Source: Bacillus cereus G9842
GTDB lineage: Bacteria > Bacillota > Bacilli > Bacillales > Bacillaceae_G
Assembly: GCF_000021305.1 (NCBI RefSeq)
Contig: NC_011772.1
Location: forward strand, 515,501-579,500
DNA length: 64,000 nt
Direction: 5' to 3'
Positions 27,416 through 35,751 of this stretch are shown piece by piece; position 1 is the first letter of the stretch, and each line of letters opens with the position of its first letter. The translations under genes and the position numbers were made by a program. A model generated the notes under the pieces. That model had not been told where the DNA came from and did no database searches. It worked only from the letters and a program-made list of their open reading frames with translations.

Positions 27416-28720
27416 TTATATTGGAATAATCCCAATTACAATTCCGGTAATTAACATAACCATTGTCGTTCCAACGGCCCACAATAAAGTGAAGCGTTGA
27501 TGTTCACCGAAATCAACTTTGGCCATTCCGACCAATAAATAAGTGGAAGCGACAAGAGGACTTAATAAGTGAACGGGTTGCCCAAGTAAGGAAGCGCGTC
27601 CCATTTCAGCTGCACTAATTCCGTAAGTAGCAGCAGCTTTCGTCAAAATAGGTAATACCCCGAAGTAAAATGCATCATTAGACATGAAAAATGTGAATGG
27701 CATACTAAGAAGAGCTGTAATAATTGGCAATTGTGGTCCAAGTACATCTGGTATAAGAGTTACTACACTGTTAGCCATCGCATCTACCATTTTTGTTCCG
27801 GATAAAATACCAGTGAAAATACCGGCAGCAAATACGAGAGAAACAACTGCTAATACATTCCCTGCATGAGAAGCAATACGTTCTTTCTGTTGTTCTAAGT
27901 TTGGATAGTTAATCATAACAGCAATAGCAAAAGCGACTGTAAATAAAACAGGTAACGGCATAACTTCTAGTATGAGACAGACAAGTAATGTAGCGGTTAA
28001 TAAAAAGTTAATCCATAGAAGTTTAGGACGTTTATGTACTGCGGCTTCGACAGTTGCAGCTTGCTCATCCATTGTTTGCATTTGTTTTAAATACTGTACA
28101 TCCATAATTCCTAAACGTTTTCTTTCTTTTTTTCCAAGATAGTAGGCAACGAAAACAACCCAAATTGCACCAGTAATCATTCCTGGAATAAGAGGTGTAA
28201 ATAATTCGGAAGCATCAAGCCCAAGTGCGCTCATAACACGAGCTGTGGGTCCACCCCAAGGTGTAAGATTTGTTACCCCCGCCCCTAACATAACAACTCC
28301 AGCTAATATGAGGGGGTTCATTCCAAGGCGCTTATATAGTGGATACATTGCGGAAACTGTAATCATGTATGTTGTTGTACCGTCACCATCTAGAGAAACG
28401 ATAATAGTCAATATAGCCGTTCCGACAACGATTTTTAAAGGATCTCCTTTTACAAATTTTAAAATCTTACTAATGACAGGATCGAATAAACCGCTATCAA
28501 TCATAATCCCAAAATATAAAATAGCGAACATAAGCATAATACCAGTAGGTGCTAATTTTTGAATTCCCTCTAACATCATAGGCCCCATATTGGCATAGAA
28601 TCCGCCAATTAATGCAAAAACACTCGGAATTAATATTAATGCTACTAGCGCTGACATACGTTTCGTCATAATTAAAAACATAAAGACAAATACCATCGCA
28701 AATCCAAGTAGTGCTAACAT
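27416..28720 (-). CDS. citM: CitMHS-family citrate transporter, 434 aa
   Basis: Secondary transporter importing divalent-metal-citrate complexes with protons. About 11-12 membrane segments; family sequences such as SLDGDGTTTYMITVSAMYPL and LTPWGGPTARV are present. It starts at ATG 28720 (minus) behind GAGGGGG. A perfect cre site lies just upstream, and a 9-bp direct repeat lies about 140 bp upstream, where CitT could bind. The neighbouring kinase, regulator and chemoreceptor point to a complete citrate sensing and uptake unit. Confidence 0.88.
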   Translation of the reverse strand: MLALLGFAMVFVFMFLIMTKRMSALVALILIPSVFALIGGFYANMGPMMLEGIQKLAPTGIMLMFAILYFGIMIDSGLFDPVISKILKFVKGDPLKIVVGTAILTIIVSLDGDGTTTYMITVSAMYPLYKRLGMNPLILAGVVMLGAGVTNLTPWGGPTARVMSALGLDASELFTPLIPGMITGAIWVVFVAYYLGKKERKRLGIMDVQYLKQMQTMDEQAATVEAAVHKRPKLLWINFLLTATLLVCLILEVMPLPVLFTVAFAIAVMINYPNLEQQKERIASHAGNVLAVVSLVFAAGIFTGILSGTKMVDAMANSVVTLIPDVLGPQLPIITALLSMPFTFFMSNDAFYFGVLPILTKAAATYGISAAEMGRASLLGQPVHLLSPLVASTYLLVGMAKVDFGEHQRFTLLWAVGTTMVMLITGIVIGIIPI

Positions 28721-28741
28721 GTAATTTCCCCCTCAAAAGAA

Positions 28742-28755
28742 TGATTGCGCTTTCA
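28742..28755 (-). promoter_or_regulatory. cre site (CcpA) upstream of citM
   Basis: On minus, TGAAAGCGCAATCA matches TGNAANCGNWNNCA fully. It lies about 22 bp before the start codon, a roadblock position, fitting catabolite repression known for citM in B. subtilis. Confidence 0.75.
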
Positions 28756-28857
28756 AAATAGAATAAAAATTCAGAAAAAGGTTTTTTATTTATAATAAAA
28801 GCATCTATTCAAATGGTAAATAATTTGAAAAATAACATCATTAGAAGCATAATTTTT

Positions 28858-28875
28858 ATTTTGTTCATTTTGTTC
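28858..28875 (-). promoter_or_regulatory. Tandem 9-bp direct repeat upstream of citM
   Basis: ATTTTGTTC occurs twice in immediate succession (minus: GAACAAAATGAACAAAAT). It is A/T-rich, as are sites of CitB/DcuR-type regulators. Assignment to CitT is inference. Confidence 0.4.
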
Positions 28876-28974
28876 ACGGTAGTTAATTTGAATTTTTAAA
28901 AAGTAAGCTGTTCCTCGTAAGAATGGTAGAATAAGATGAAAATAGTGAAGTGTGAAATAGGGAGTAGATGTTAT

Positions 28975-29229
28975 ATGAAAACGAGAATTGAAGAGATTTA
29001 TAGCTCTTATGAAGGAAAAGTAGAGGAGATTTTTATTAATGAATCTTCTTACGTATATGAATGGGAAAAATTACTGATGATCCGAAAAAATGACGGTGAG
29101 CTAAAAAAAATTGCAGTCGGGATTAGTGGAAATATAAGATTGGTAAATGTAGAAGTTGGACAGGAAATTAGTGCGGATACATTATTAGTTAAGTTAGAAG
29201 ATGATTTGTTAATTACAGGCTGCGAGTGA
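28975..29229 (+). CDS. Small biotin/lipoyl-like domain protein, 84 aa
   Basis: The whole protein looks like one lipoyl/biotinyl barrel: GKVEEIFINESSYVYEWEKL, then GISGNIRLVNVEVGQEISADTLLVKLED. The central lysine hairpin needed for biotin or lipoate is absent, so it is probably not a carrier. ATG 28975 is used because GGGAGTAG precedes it; an in-frame ATG at 28936 has no such site. It stands alone between citM and the NosL-like gene, with its own terminator. Function unknown. Confidence 0.65.
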   Translation: MKTRIEEIYSSYEGKVEEIFINESSYVYEWEKLLMIRKNDGELKKIAVGISGNIRLVNVEVGQEISADTLLVKLEDDLLITGCE

Positions 29230-29233
29230 TGAG

Positions 29234-29265
29234 AGATGTGTAGAAATAACTACACATCTTTTTTT
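29234..29265 (+). terminator. Terminator after lipoyl-like gene
   Basis: AGATGTGTAG / CTACACATCT stem with seven T residues. Confidence 0.85.
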
Positions 29266-29364
29266 GTTTCCTATATTACAAAAAGCACATTGTTTTTTCA
29301 CAAATCTCACACAACCTTTTGGTATTCTTTTCGTGAAGTATACGGTTTCTAGGGAGGAATATTG

Positions 29365-29868
29365 ATGAAAGTAAAATATGTTGTACTTGCTATATGTTTA
29401 TGTTTCATATTTACAGTAGTCGGGTGTGGGAAAAAGGAAACAGCAGCTGTTGCCATTGATGAGAAACATGATAAATGTGATATTTGTCAAATTGGGGTAA
29501 CAGATAATCAATTTGCAACAGAAATTATTTTAGAAAATGGAAAAGCGTTAAAGTTTGATGATATCGGTTGTATGTATAAATGGATGGAGATCAACTCAGA
29601 TGAAAAGACGAAAGAGAAATTTGTTCGAGATTATGATTCGAAAGATTGGATTTCGTTAGAAGACGCTACTTACGTATATGATAAAACAATAACGACACCG
29701 ATGGCTTATAATGTCATTTCATTTAAAAATAAAAAAGATGCAGAGAGCTTTGTATCTAACTATAAGGGCAAAGTTCTTTCGTATAAAGAGTTAGCAGAGC
29801 ATAAATGGGAAATGAATAAAGAGATGATGGGGAAACCGAAAGCAGGAAATCATGGTGGACATCATTAA
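29365..29868 (+). CDS. NosL-like metal-binding lipoprotein, 167 aa
   Basis: Signal sequence with lipobox VVGC (lipid-modified Cys near 21). The mature part has HDKCDICQIGV (CxxC), FDDIGCMYKWME and a His-rich tail GNHGGHH, as in NosL-type copper-binding lipoproteins. ATG 29365 follows GGGAGGAATATTG. No nos or cytochrome oxidase assembly genes are adjacent, so a free-standing copper-handling role at the outer membrane face is inferred. Confidence 0.78.
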   Translation: MKVKYVVLAICLCFIFTVVGCGKKETAAVAIDEKHDKCDICQIGVTDNQFATEIILENGKALKFDDIGCMYKWMEINSDEKTKEKFVRDYDSKDWISLEDATYVYDKTITTPMAYNVISFKNKKDAESFVSNYKGKVLSYKELAEHKWEMNKEMMGKPKAGNHGGHH

Positions 29869-29869
29869 T

Positions 29870-29907
29870 AATAGAAAAAGACAACTATATAGTTGTCTTT
29901 TTCTATT
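29870..29907 (+). terminator. Terminator after NosL-like gene
   Basis: ATAGAAAAAGACAACTAT / ATAGTTGTCTTTTTCTAT perfect stem. Confidence 0.85.
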
Positions 29908-29988
29908 ATTACTCAGGTGCAAATATAGAAAAGGTGTAAAATTTTTAGAAGAACGGTTACAATGGAATATAGTAACCTAAAGCAATCA

Positions 29989-30145
29989 TTTATCCCGCAT
30001 TAACGGGCAGTAAGATCCCCACCTCAAAATTTAGTGAAAGCAAAGAATTTAGGTGGAGATCAACTGCCCGTAAAAGCCCGATTGGTGTGGGCTAATAATT
30101 AGTGGTGGATGAACAAAACCCCCACTAATTAAAGTTTCACTTTAT
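29989..30145 (+). repeat. Full-length bcr1 repeat (157 bp)
   Basis: Starts TTTATCCCGCATTAACGGGC and ends AAAGTTTCACTTTAT, with TTTAT at both ends as the presumed target duplication. It contains the central hairpin GATCCCCACCT / AGGTGGAGATC, CTGCCCGTAAAAGCCCGATT and a third hairpin around TTAGTGG / CCCCCACTAA. It sits in the 516-bp gap 29869-30384 upstream of the ankyrin lipoprotein gene; no other feature is clear there. Confidence 0.92.
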
Positions 30146-30384
30146 GTACTTTTTAGAAATGTATACAAATGCGGTAAAAACGTGCTAAACTAATTGCTTC
30201 ATAATGTTAATGATGGGGCCATCAGGCGTATCATTTCAATAGGTTGAGAAACATAGTATAAGCTTAAGATAATCCGATTAAAGAAGGAATCTAAAGGGCT
30301 TATGGATAAATGTACTCAAGAAGAGTTATTGTATGTGATGGAGGAATGGTTAAGAAAACATTATCTTTCATAGGAGCTGTAGTT

Positions 30385-31179
30385 GTGAGAAAACAAAAAA
30401 TTTTATTATGTATTTTATTAGGACTTTTAATGACGGTAGTGGCTTGCGATAAGCAAGAAGAACCAGAATCGAAACCGGTTCATGTGAAAAATGAAAAGAA
30501 AAAAGAGAAGCATAAAGAACAGGAAGAATCTAAAGAAGAGAAAAGTATAAATTTAATGGACAAACAGTTGTTACTTTCAGCTACTCTTGGAGACACAGAG
30601 ACAGCTATGAAGTTGATTCAGGATGGAGCGAATATAAACGTAGAAGGTGACAACGGAGAAACGCCTGTCCTTGCAGCGACGTACCAAAATCATGTAGAGA
30701 CAGTTAAAGCATTAATTGGTGCAGGTGCTAATATTGAAATTAAAGATGAGAAAAAAAGTAATCCACTTCTTTATGCAAGTAGAGAAGGATATACGGATAT
30801 TGTAAAAGTATTAATTAATGCAGGAGTTAATACGAAAGAAACGACTAAGTCAGGTGGAACAGCACTTATTTCTGCATCTGAGCGTGGCCATGTAGAGGTT
30901 GTTAAAGAATTATTAGAGCATACAGATATTGATGTGAATTATAAAAATGAACGTGGTGGAACAGCGCTATTAGAAGCAATTGTATTAGGAAATGGTAGTG
31001 AAAACCATAAGAAAGTAATTCAATTGCTTATTGATCACGGTGCAGATGTAAATATGGCTAACAAGGAACATCTGACGCCACTGCAATACGCTGAAAAAAG
31101 AGGTTTTAAAGATATTGTAAATATGTTGAGGGTAGCTGGAGCAAATGAAGTAGTACAGCCACAACAACCAGTAGAGTAA
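30385..31179 (+). CDS. Ankyrin-repeat lipoprotein, 264 aa
   Basis: Starts at GTG 30385 (AGGAG 8 nt upstream), giving MRKQKILLCILLGLLMTVVA then the lipobox Cys (VVAC, near 22). A charged Glu/Lys linker follows, then about five ankyrin repeats (residues about 65-255, for example NGETPVLAATYQNHVETVKA and GGTALISASERGHVEVVKEL). The open frame extends further 5', but those starts lack spacing and would bury the lipoprotein signal. Likely a protein-interaction module on the outer membrane face; partner unknown. Confidence 0.82.
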   Translation: MRKQKILLCILLGLLMTVVACDKQEEPESKPVHVKNEKKKEKHKEQEESKEEKSINLMDKQLLLSATLGDTETAMKLIQDGANINVEGDNGETPVLAATYQNHVETVKALIGAGANIEIKDEKKSNPLLYASREGYTDIVKVLINAGVNTKETTKSGGTALISASERGHVEVVKELLEHTDIDVNYKNERGGTALLEAIVLGNGSENHKKVIQLLIDHGADVNMANKEHLTPLQYAEKRGFKDIVNMLRVAGANEVVQPQQPVE

Positions 31180-31191
31180 AAAACGAAAAAT

Positions 31192-31270
31192 AATCCCATT
31201 TAGATAGACAGAATGAAGAAATCAGTTAGTATGATGGATTCAGTAATGTGTATTTGAATGGGATTTTTGT
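31192..31270 (+). terminator. Possible terminator after ankyrin gene
   Basis: AATCCCATT and AATGGGATT pair across a 56-nt loop and are followed by TTTTGTTTTG. Confidence 0.45.
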
Positions 31271-31330
31271 TTTGAACATGAAAAATAGATTATGAATGGA
31301 TGGTATATGGAGTAAATAAGGAGGATAAAA

Positions 31331-32011
31331 ATGAGGCTCTCAGAACTTGATTTAATAGTAATTCAGGTAGAGGTTTTGTTTGTTCATAATCAAGTCGGAA
31401 AAATGAAATATGTAAATGAACAAGGAAATCCGAAAGCACCACGTTTTTTTCTTGGCAGAACTCGTGAAGGGAGTATAACGAGATATCATTGTAATGTGGA
31501 TGATGAAACGGTAAGTAAGATTGAGAAGTTAATTCAAGAACCTTCAAAGCATATAGAGATAGCAAAGATTATTAATGTATTAAATGAAGAAAGAACAGTG
31601 AAAAATATTTGGATGGGTCCTGCTTTCATGTTTCATAGTAATTTACATAAGCCGACTAGAACAATACAAATAACTGAGAAGAATAGAGAGCTTTTGCGAG
31701 AAAATTTTCCTAATCTAATAGAACAGATGGAATGGAGGAAACCTTATTTTGCAATTGTAAAAAATGAAAAGGTAGTTTCTGTTTGTTGGAGTGCCAGAAG
31801 TACGCCCGTAGCTGCTGAGGCAAGTGTGGAAACTTTAGCGGAGTTTCAAGGGAACGGATATGGTACTGATGTTGTTACAGCCTGGGCGATATCATTACAA
31901 GAAGAAAAACGCATTCCACTTTATAGTACTTCTTGGGATAATTATGCTTCACAAGCAGTTGCGAGAAAACTAAAACTAATTAACTATGGAATGAATTTAC
32001 ATATTGATTGA
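31331..32011 (+). CDS. GNAT-family N-acetyltransferase, 226 aa
   Basis: The C-terminal half has a GNAT core: VSVCWSAR, ASVETLAEFQGNGYGTDVVT (acetyl-CoA loop, GxGxG/A-like, about residues 165-184) and a final PLYSTSWDNYASQAVARKLK (motif B). The N-terminal half resembles no domain I recognise. AAGGAGG precedes ATG 31331. Substrate unknown. Confidence 0.75.
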   Translation: MRLSELDLIVIQVEVLFVHNQVGKMKYVNEQGNPKAPRFFLGRTREGSITRYHCNVDDETVSKIEKLIQEPSKHIEIAKIINVLNEERTVKNIWMGPAFMFHSNLHKPTRTIQITEKNRELLRENFPNLIEQMEWRKPYFAIVKNEKVVSVCWSARSTPVAAEASVETLAEFQGNGYGTDVVTAWAISLQEEKRIPLYSTSWDNYASQAVARKLKLINYGMNLHID

Positions 32012-32188
32012 ATTTTAAGTATTGTTTCGTTCTATTTGTTTATATTTTAATATCTAGATTAATGTAAATAGTGATATGGTGAATATTAACATTCGGTTAA
32101 CACCTAATTAACAATCTATCAAAACTGACTTAATAAATGCGTAATATAGTAAAGGTAACAAAATAACTAGGGTAGAGAACATTTGAGA

Positions 32189-32280
32189 ACACCCACTTAC
32201 ATATAATGTGCCACTTTCTTAGGTGTGCTCTATTCTCTAGAGTTCAAATAAGGAGAAAGGCGTTCTATGTAAGTAGGTGT
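32189..32280 (+). promoter_or_regulatory. Leader terminator/antiterminator of the glpP-ugp operon
   Basis: ACACCCACTTACATA (32189-32203) pairs with TATGTAAGTAGGTGT (32266-32280, 14 of 15) and is followed by TTTTAG. An interleaved alternative pair, TAGAGAA (32173-32179) with TTCTCTA (32233-32239), cannot form together with it as a simple fold. This looks like an RNA switch upstream of a gene that itself encodes an antiterminator. The 308-bp gap 32012-32319 also has AT-rich promoter-like sequence but no clear hexamers. Confidence 0.65.
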
Positions 32281-32319
32281 TTTTAGTTTGGATAAAAATA
32301 GAACAGTTAGGTGGAATGA

Positions 32320-32886
32320 ATGTTTAAAGAACCTTATATTGCGATGATAAAGGATTGGAAAGGATACAAAGCATACAAAAAATTGCCGAAAACAGTTTTT
32401 CTTATGACTGGTTCAATGCTGGAATTACCAGAGCGTGTATATGAATTGCAGAAACATGGACATGATGTATTTCTTCATTGTGATTTTATACAAGGCTTAA
32501 ATACGAATACAGAGGAAGCACTTTTGTATATTGAAGATGTTATCGGGGCACAAGGTATTATTTCAACAAAGGGTTCGACAATTCGAAATGCTAATAAAAT
32601 TGGATTGAAAACAATTCAACGTATTTTTATTGTAGATACTTTATCCCTTACTAAATCAATTGAAAATTGTAAAACGACTAAACCAAATGCAGTAGAGATT
32701 ATGCCGGGGATTATGCCTTCTATAATTAAACAGCTAGCAGAGGAAATAGAGTTTCCTATTATTGCAGGCGGGCTGATTCAAACGCGAGAAGATGCGGAAA
32801 TTGCAATTCGTGCAGGAGCAAGTGCGATTTCAACAAGTCATTATGAAGTATGGATACATGAAGAAAAAAGGAGTGCAACCTTGTGA
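32320..32886 (+). CDS. glpP: Glycerol-3-phosphate-responsive antiterminator GlpP, 188 aa
   Basis: RNA-binding antiterminator that, with glycerol-3-phosphate, lets polymerase pass leader terminators of glp genes. The TIM-barrel-like sequence is seen in FLMTGSMLELPE, DVFLHCDFIQGL, GIISTKGSTIRNA, VEIMPGIMP and PIIAGGLIQTREDA. It heads an operon with ugpCAEB, overlapping ugpC by 4 bp. A leader terminator lies 40 bp before it. The classical glpFKD operon is not here, so this may be a second, transport-dedicated GlpP. Confidence 0.9.
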   Translation: MFKEPYIAMIKDWKGYKAYKKLPKTVFLMTGSMLELPERVYELQKHGHDVFLHCDFIQGLNTNTEEALLYIEDVIGAQGIISTKGSTIRNANKIGLKTIQRIFIVDTLSLTKSIENCKTTKPNAVEIMPGIMPSIIKQLAEEIEFPIIAGGLIQTREDAEIAIRAGASAISTSHYEVWIHEEKRSATL

Positions 32887-33980
32887 TTGAATTGAAAAAT
32901 GTTTCAAAGGTATATAAAAATGCAGAAGAGACAGCGGTTAAAGGCGTATCGGTTCATATTAAGAAGGGCGAATTTTTTGTTTTAGTTGGACCTTCGGGAT
33001 GCGGGAAAAGCACATTATTACGAATGATCGCTGGCTTAGAAGAGATTTCTTCGGGAGATTTAATTATTAATGAACGTGTTGCAAATGATCTAGAGCCGAA
33101 AGACCGTAATCTATCAATGGTATTTCAAAATTATGCATTATATCCACACTTATCTGTAGAAGAAAATATTTTATTTGGACTTAAGGTAAGAAAAGTACAA
33201 AAAGAAGAGCGACAAAAGCGATTAATGGAAGCTATTGAAATGGTAGGACTGAAAGAGTATGTGAAAATGAAACCAGGCCAATTATCAGGCGGACAAAGAC
33301 AGCGTGTTGCGCTTGCTAGGGCGATCGTGAGTCAAGCACCAATCTGTTTAATGGATGAACCACTTTCGAATTTAGATGCGAAATTACGTGCGCAAATGAG
33401 AATTGAAATTAGAGAAATTCAGCAGCGATTAGGAATTACGATGATTTACGTTACCCACGATCAAATAGAAGCGATGACTATGGGAGATCGTATTATGGTT
33501 TTAAATAAAGGAAGTATACAGCAAGTTGGAACACCACTTGACATATATAACGAACCAGCAAACGAATTTGTTGCAAGCTTTATAGGTTCTCCTTCTATGA
33601 ATATAAATGATGGAGAAGTGGATAAAGAAAAAGGTGTATTACATATAGGGAAATTGCAAATTCCATTATCTATTGGACAGTTAAAGCAATTACCAGAAGG
33701 AATAATTCGTATAGGCATGCGTCCTGAGCATATTGCACTGTCTGAGGAAGGACAAGAAGTGACGCTGCAATCTGTAGAAGTATTAGGGAATGAATCTATA
33801 TTAAACTTTGCGGTAAATGGAACAATTTGGAGTGCGAAAGTCATCGGACAGTTACTCTTGAACAAAGGTGACAAAGTAAAATTATTATTCTCGCAAGAAA
33901 AGTTATGCTTCTTTAACGAAAACACGAATGAACGCTTAAAAGTGGTAGCTGAAGAAGAGTTGAAAGTGGTGGCGAAATAA
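32883..33980 (+). CDS. ugpC: ABC transporter ATP-binding protein UgpC-type, 365 aa
   Basis: ATPase of a CUT1-type importer. Walker A GPSGCGKST (about 37-45), Q-loop FQNYALYPH, signature LSGGQRQRVALARA, Walker B ICLMDEP and switch His VTHDQIEAM are all intact; a C-terminal TOBE-like regulatory domain follows (about 240-360). Starts at GTG 32883 overlapping the glpP stop (GTGA), with AAGGAG upstream. Confidence 0.9.
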   Translation: MIELKNVSKVYKNAEETAVKGVSVHIKKGEFFVLVGPSGCGKSTLLRMIAGLEEISSGDLIINERVANDLEPKDRNLSMVFQNYALYPHLSVEENILFGLKVRKVQKEERQKRLMEAIEMVGLKEYVKMKPGQLSGGQRQRVALARAIVSQAPICLMDEPLSNLDAKLRAQMRIEIREIQQRLGITMIYVTHDQIEAMTMGDRIMVLNKGSIQQVGTPLDIYNEPANEFVASFIGSPSMNINDGEVDKEKGVLHIGKLQIPLSIGQLKQLPEGIIRIGMRPEHIALSEEGQEVTLQSVEVLGNESILNFAVNGTIWSAKVIGQLLLNKGDKVKLLFSQEKLCFFNENTNERLKVVAEEELKVVAK

Positions 33981-34912
33981 TGATCGAAGTAAGTAAGTTA
34001 CCAGTTCAAACAAAGGTGTCAAAAAAGAAAAAATTATGGGGGAGAACGAAAGATTTAAGAATAGGATTATTGTTTTTGGCGCCATCTATTTTGCTATTTT
34101 CGATTTTTCTGTTCTATCCATTGTTTAGGACGATTTACTATAGTTTTTATTTAACCGATATACATGGAGAAGCTAATCTTTTCGTTGGCTTAGAAAATTA
34201 TCAATATTTATTCTCTGATCCAGCCTTCTACAAAAGTATAAAATCAACTTTACTATTTGTTTTATATACAGTGCCTACGAGTATTATATTTGCTTTGTTT
34301 CTTGCATTGATTGCAAATGGAAAGGTAAGAGGTATTGGGTTATTCCGAGTTCTGTTTTCTTCGACGATGGGAATATCAGTAGCTGCTAGTGCAGTGATTT
34401 GGCTATTTTTATTTCATCCAAGTGTAGGATTATTTAATAATATATTAGCCGCTATGAATCTTCCTGCAATCGCATGGTTAACGAGTCCGGACTGGGCACT
34501 ATTCTCTGTATCAGTTACAACAGTTTGGGTGAATACAGGGTTTGCATTTTTAGTTATATTAGGTGGTTTACAAAATATCGATACGTCTTTATATGAGAGT
34601 GCATCTATAGATGGTGCTAGTTATTTATATAAGCTTCGCCGTGTTACATTACCGATGCTATCGCCAACTTTATTCTTTATTGTAACCGTAACGTTAATTA
34701 GTGCGTTCCAAAGTTTTGGACAAATTGATATTTTAACGCACGGTGGACCGAATGATGCAACGAATTTGATTGTGTACTCGATTTACAAAGAGGCGTTTGT
34801 GAATCATCAATTTGGAACAGCAAGTGCACAAGCGATGGTATTATTTGTTTTCATTTTCGTTGCTACATTACTTCAATTTAAGTTTGCTGAGAGAAAGGTG
34901 CATTATAAATGA
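33980..34912 (+). CDS. ugpA: ABC transporter permease UgpA-type, 310 aa
   Basis: Six-helix permease of the MalF/UgpA class; the EAA loop ESASIDGASYLYKLRRVTLP that contacts the ATPase is visible (about residues 211-230). It shares one base with the ugpC stop (TAATG) and overlaps ugpE by 4 bp, so the complex is translated as a unit. Confidence 0.9.
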   Translation: MIEVSKLPVQTKVSKKKKLWGRTKDLRIGLLFLAPSILLFSIFLFYPLFRTIYYSFYLTDIHGEANLFVGLENYQYLFSDPAFYKSIKSTLLFVLYTVPTSIIFALFLALIANGKVRGIGLFRVLFSSTMGISVAASAVIWLFLFHPSVGLFNNILAAMNLPAIAWLTSPDWALFSVSVTTVWVNTGFAFLVILGGLQNIDTSLYESASIDGASYLYKLRRVTLPMLSPTLFFIVTVTLISAFQSFGQIDILTHGGPNDATNLIVYSIYKEAFVNHQFGTASAQAMVLFVFIFVATLLQFKFAERKVHYK

Positions 34913-35730
34913 TTGTTAAACAGTGGAAACAAAATTTCCTATTATACATGCTGCTCATTATTAGTGCAGTAATGGTATTTTTTCCTGTACTGTATGCATT
35001 TTTAATAAGTTTTATGACACCAGACGATATTCAAATGAGAAGGTTATTTCCGACCCAGTTTACTTTTGATAATTTCATTAATATTTTTCAAAAAGTACCA
35101 CTTTTTACATACTTATATAACAGTTTAATTGTATCGACAGTCGTTATGATTGGACAACTTATCGTATCAAGTTTAGCAGCTTATGCTTTTGTTTTTCTTC
35201 AGTTTAAAGGGAGAAACTTAATTTTCTTCCTGTTTATTTCAACGATGCTGATTCCGTGGGAAGCAACGATGGTGCCTAACTTTTTAACGATTCAAAACTT
35301 TGGCTGGATCAATAGTTTCGCCGGGATGACAGTGCCGTTTTTTGCAACAGCTTTCGGTATTTTCTTGTTACGTCAACATTTTATGACACTTCCGAATGAA
35401 CTAAAAGAAGCTGCGTTTATTGAAGGGATTGGAAATGTAAGGTTTTTATTCAGCGTTGTAATTCCGTATTGTAAAACGAGTTTTATTACGCTTGGAGTAT
35501 ATAGCTTTTTAACAACATGGAATATGTATTTATGGCCACTTTTAGTGACCACTGATGAAAAAGTAAGAACAGTGCAAATCGGTGTGAAGCAGCTTCAGTC
35601 TCAAGAAGTTGCAACTGATTGGGGAAGCGTAATGGCCGGTGTTACGGTTATCGTTATTCCAACATTGATTTTACTATTTTTAGGGCAAAAGCAATTACAA
35701 CAAGGATTAACAAAAGGTGCAATTAAATAA
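34909..35730 (+). CDS. ugpE: ABC transporter permease UgpE-type, 273 aa
   Basis: Six-helix MalG/UgpE-class permease with EAA loop ELKEAAFIEGIGNVRFLFSV (about 164-183). Forms the membrane channel with UgpA. Start ATG 34909 overlaps the ugpA stop. Confidence 0.9.
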   Translation: MIVKQWKQNFLLYMLLIISAVMVFFPVLYAFLISFMTPDDIQMRRLFPTQFTFDNFINIFQKVPLFTYLYNSLIVSTVVMIGQLIVSSLAAYAFVFLQFKGRNLIFFLFISTMLIPWEATMVPNFLTIQNFGWINSFAGMTVPFFATAFGIFLLRQHFMTLPNELKEAAFIEGIGNVRFLFSVVIPYCKTSFITLGVYSFLTTWNMYLWPLLVTTDEKVRTVQIGVKQLQSQEVATDWGSVMAGVTVIVIPTLILLFLGQKQLQQGLTKGAIK

Positions 35731-35751
35731 TTAAGAGAAGGTGAGATTTAA

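Noticed and set aside
30310..30384. Longer N-terminus of the ankyrin lipoprotein
   Set aside because: Would bury the lipoprotein signal; GTG 30385 has proper AGGAG spacing.
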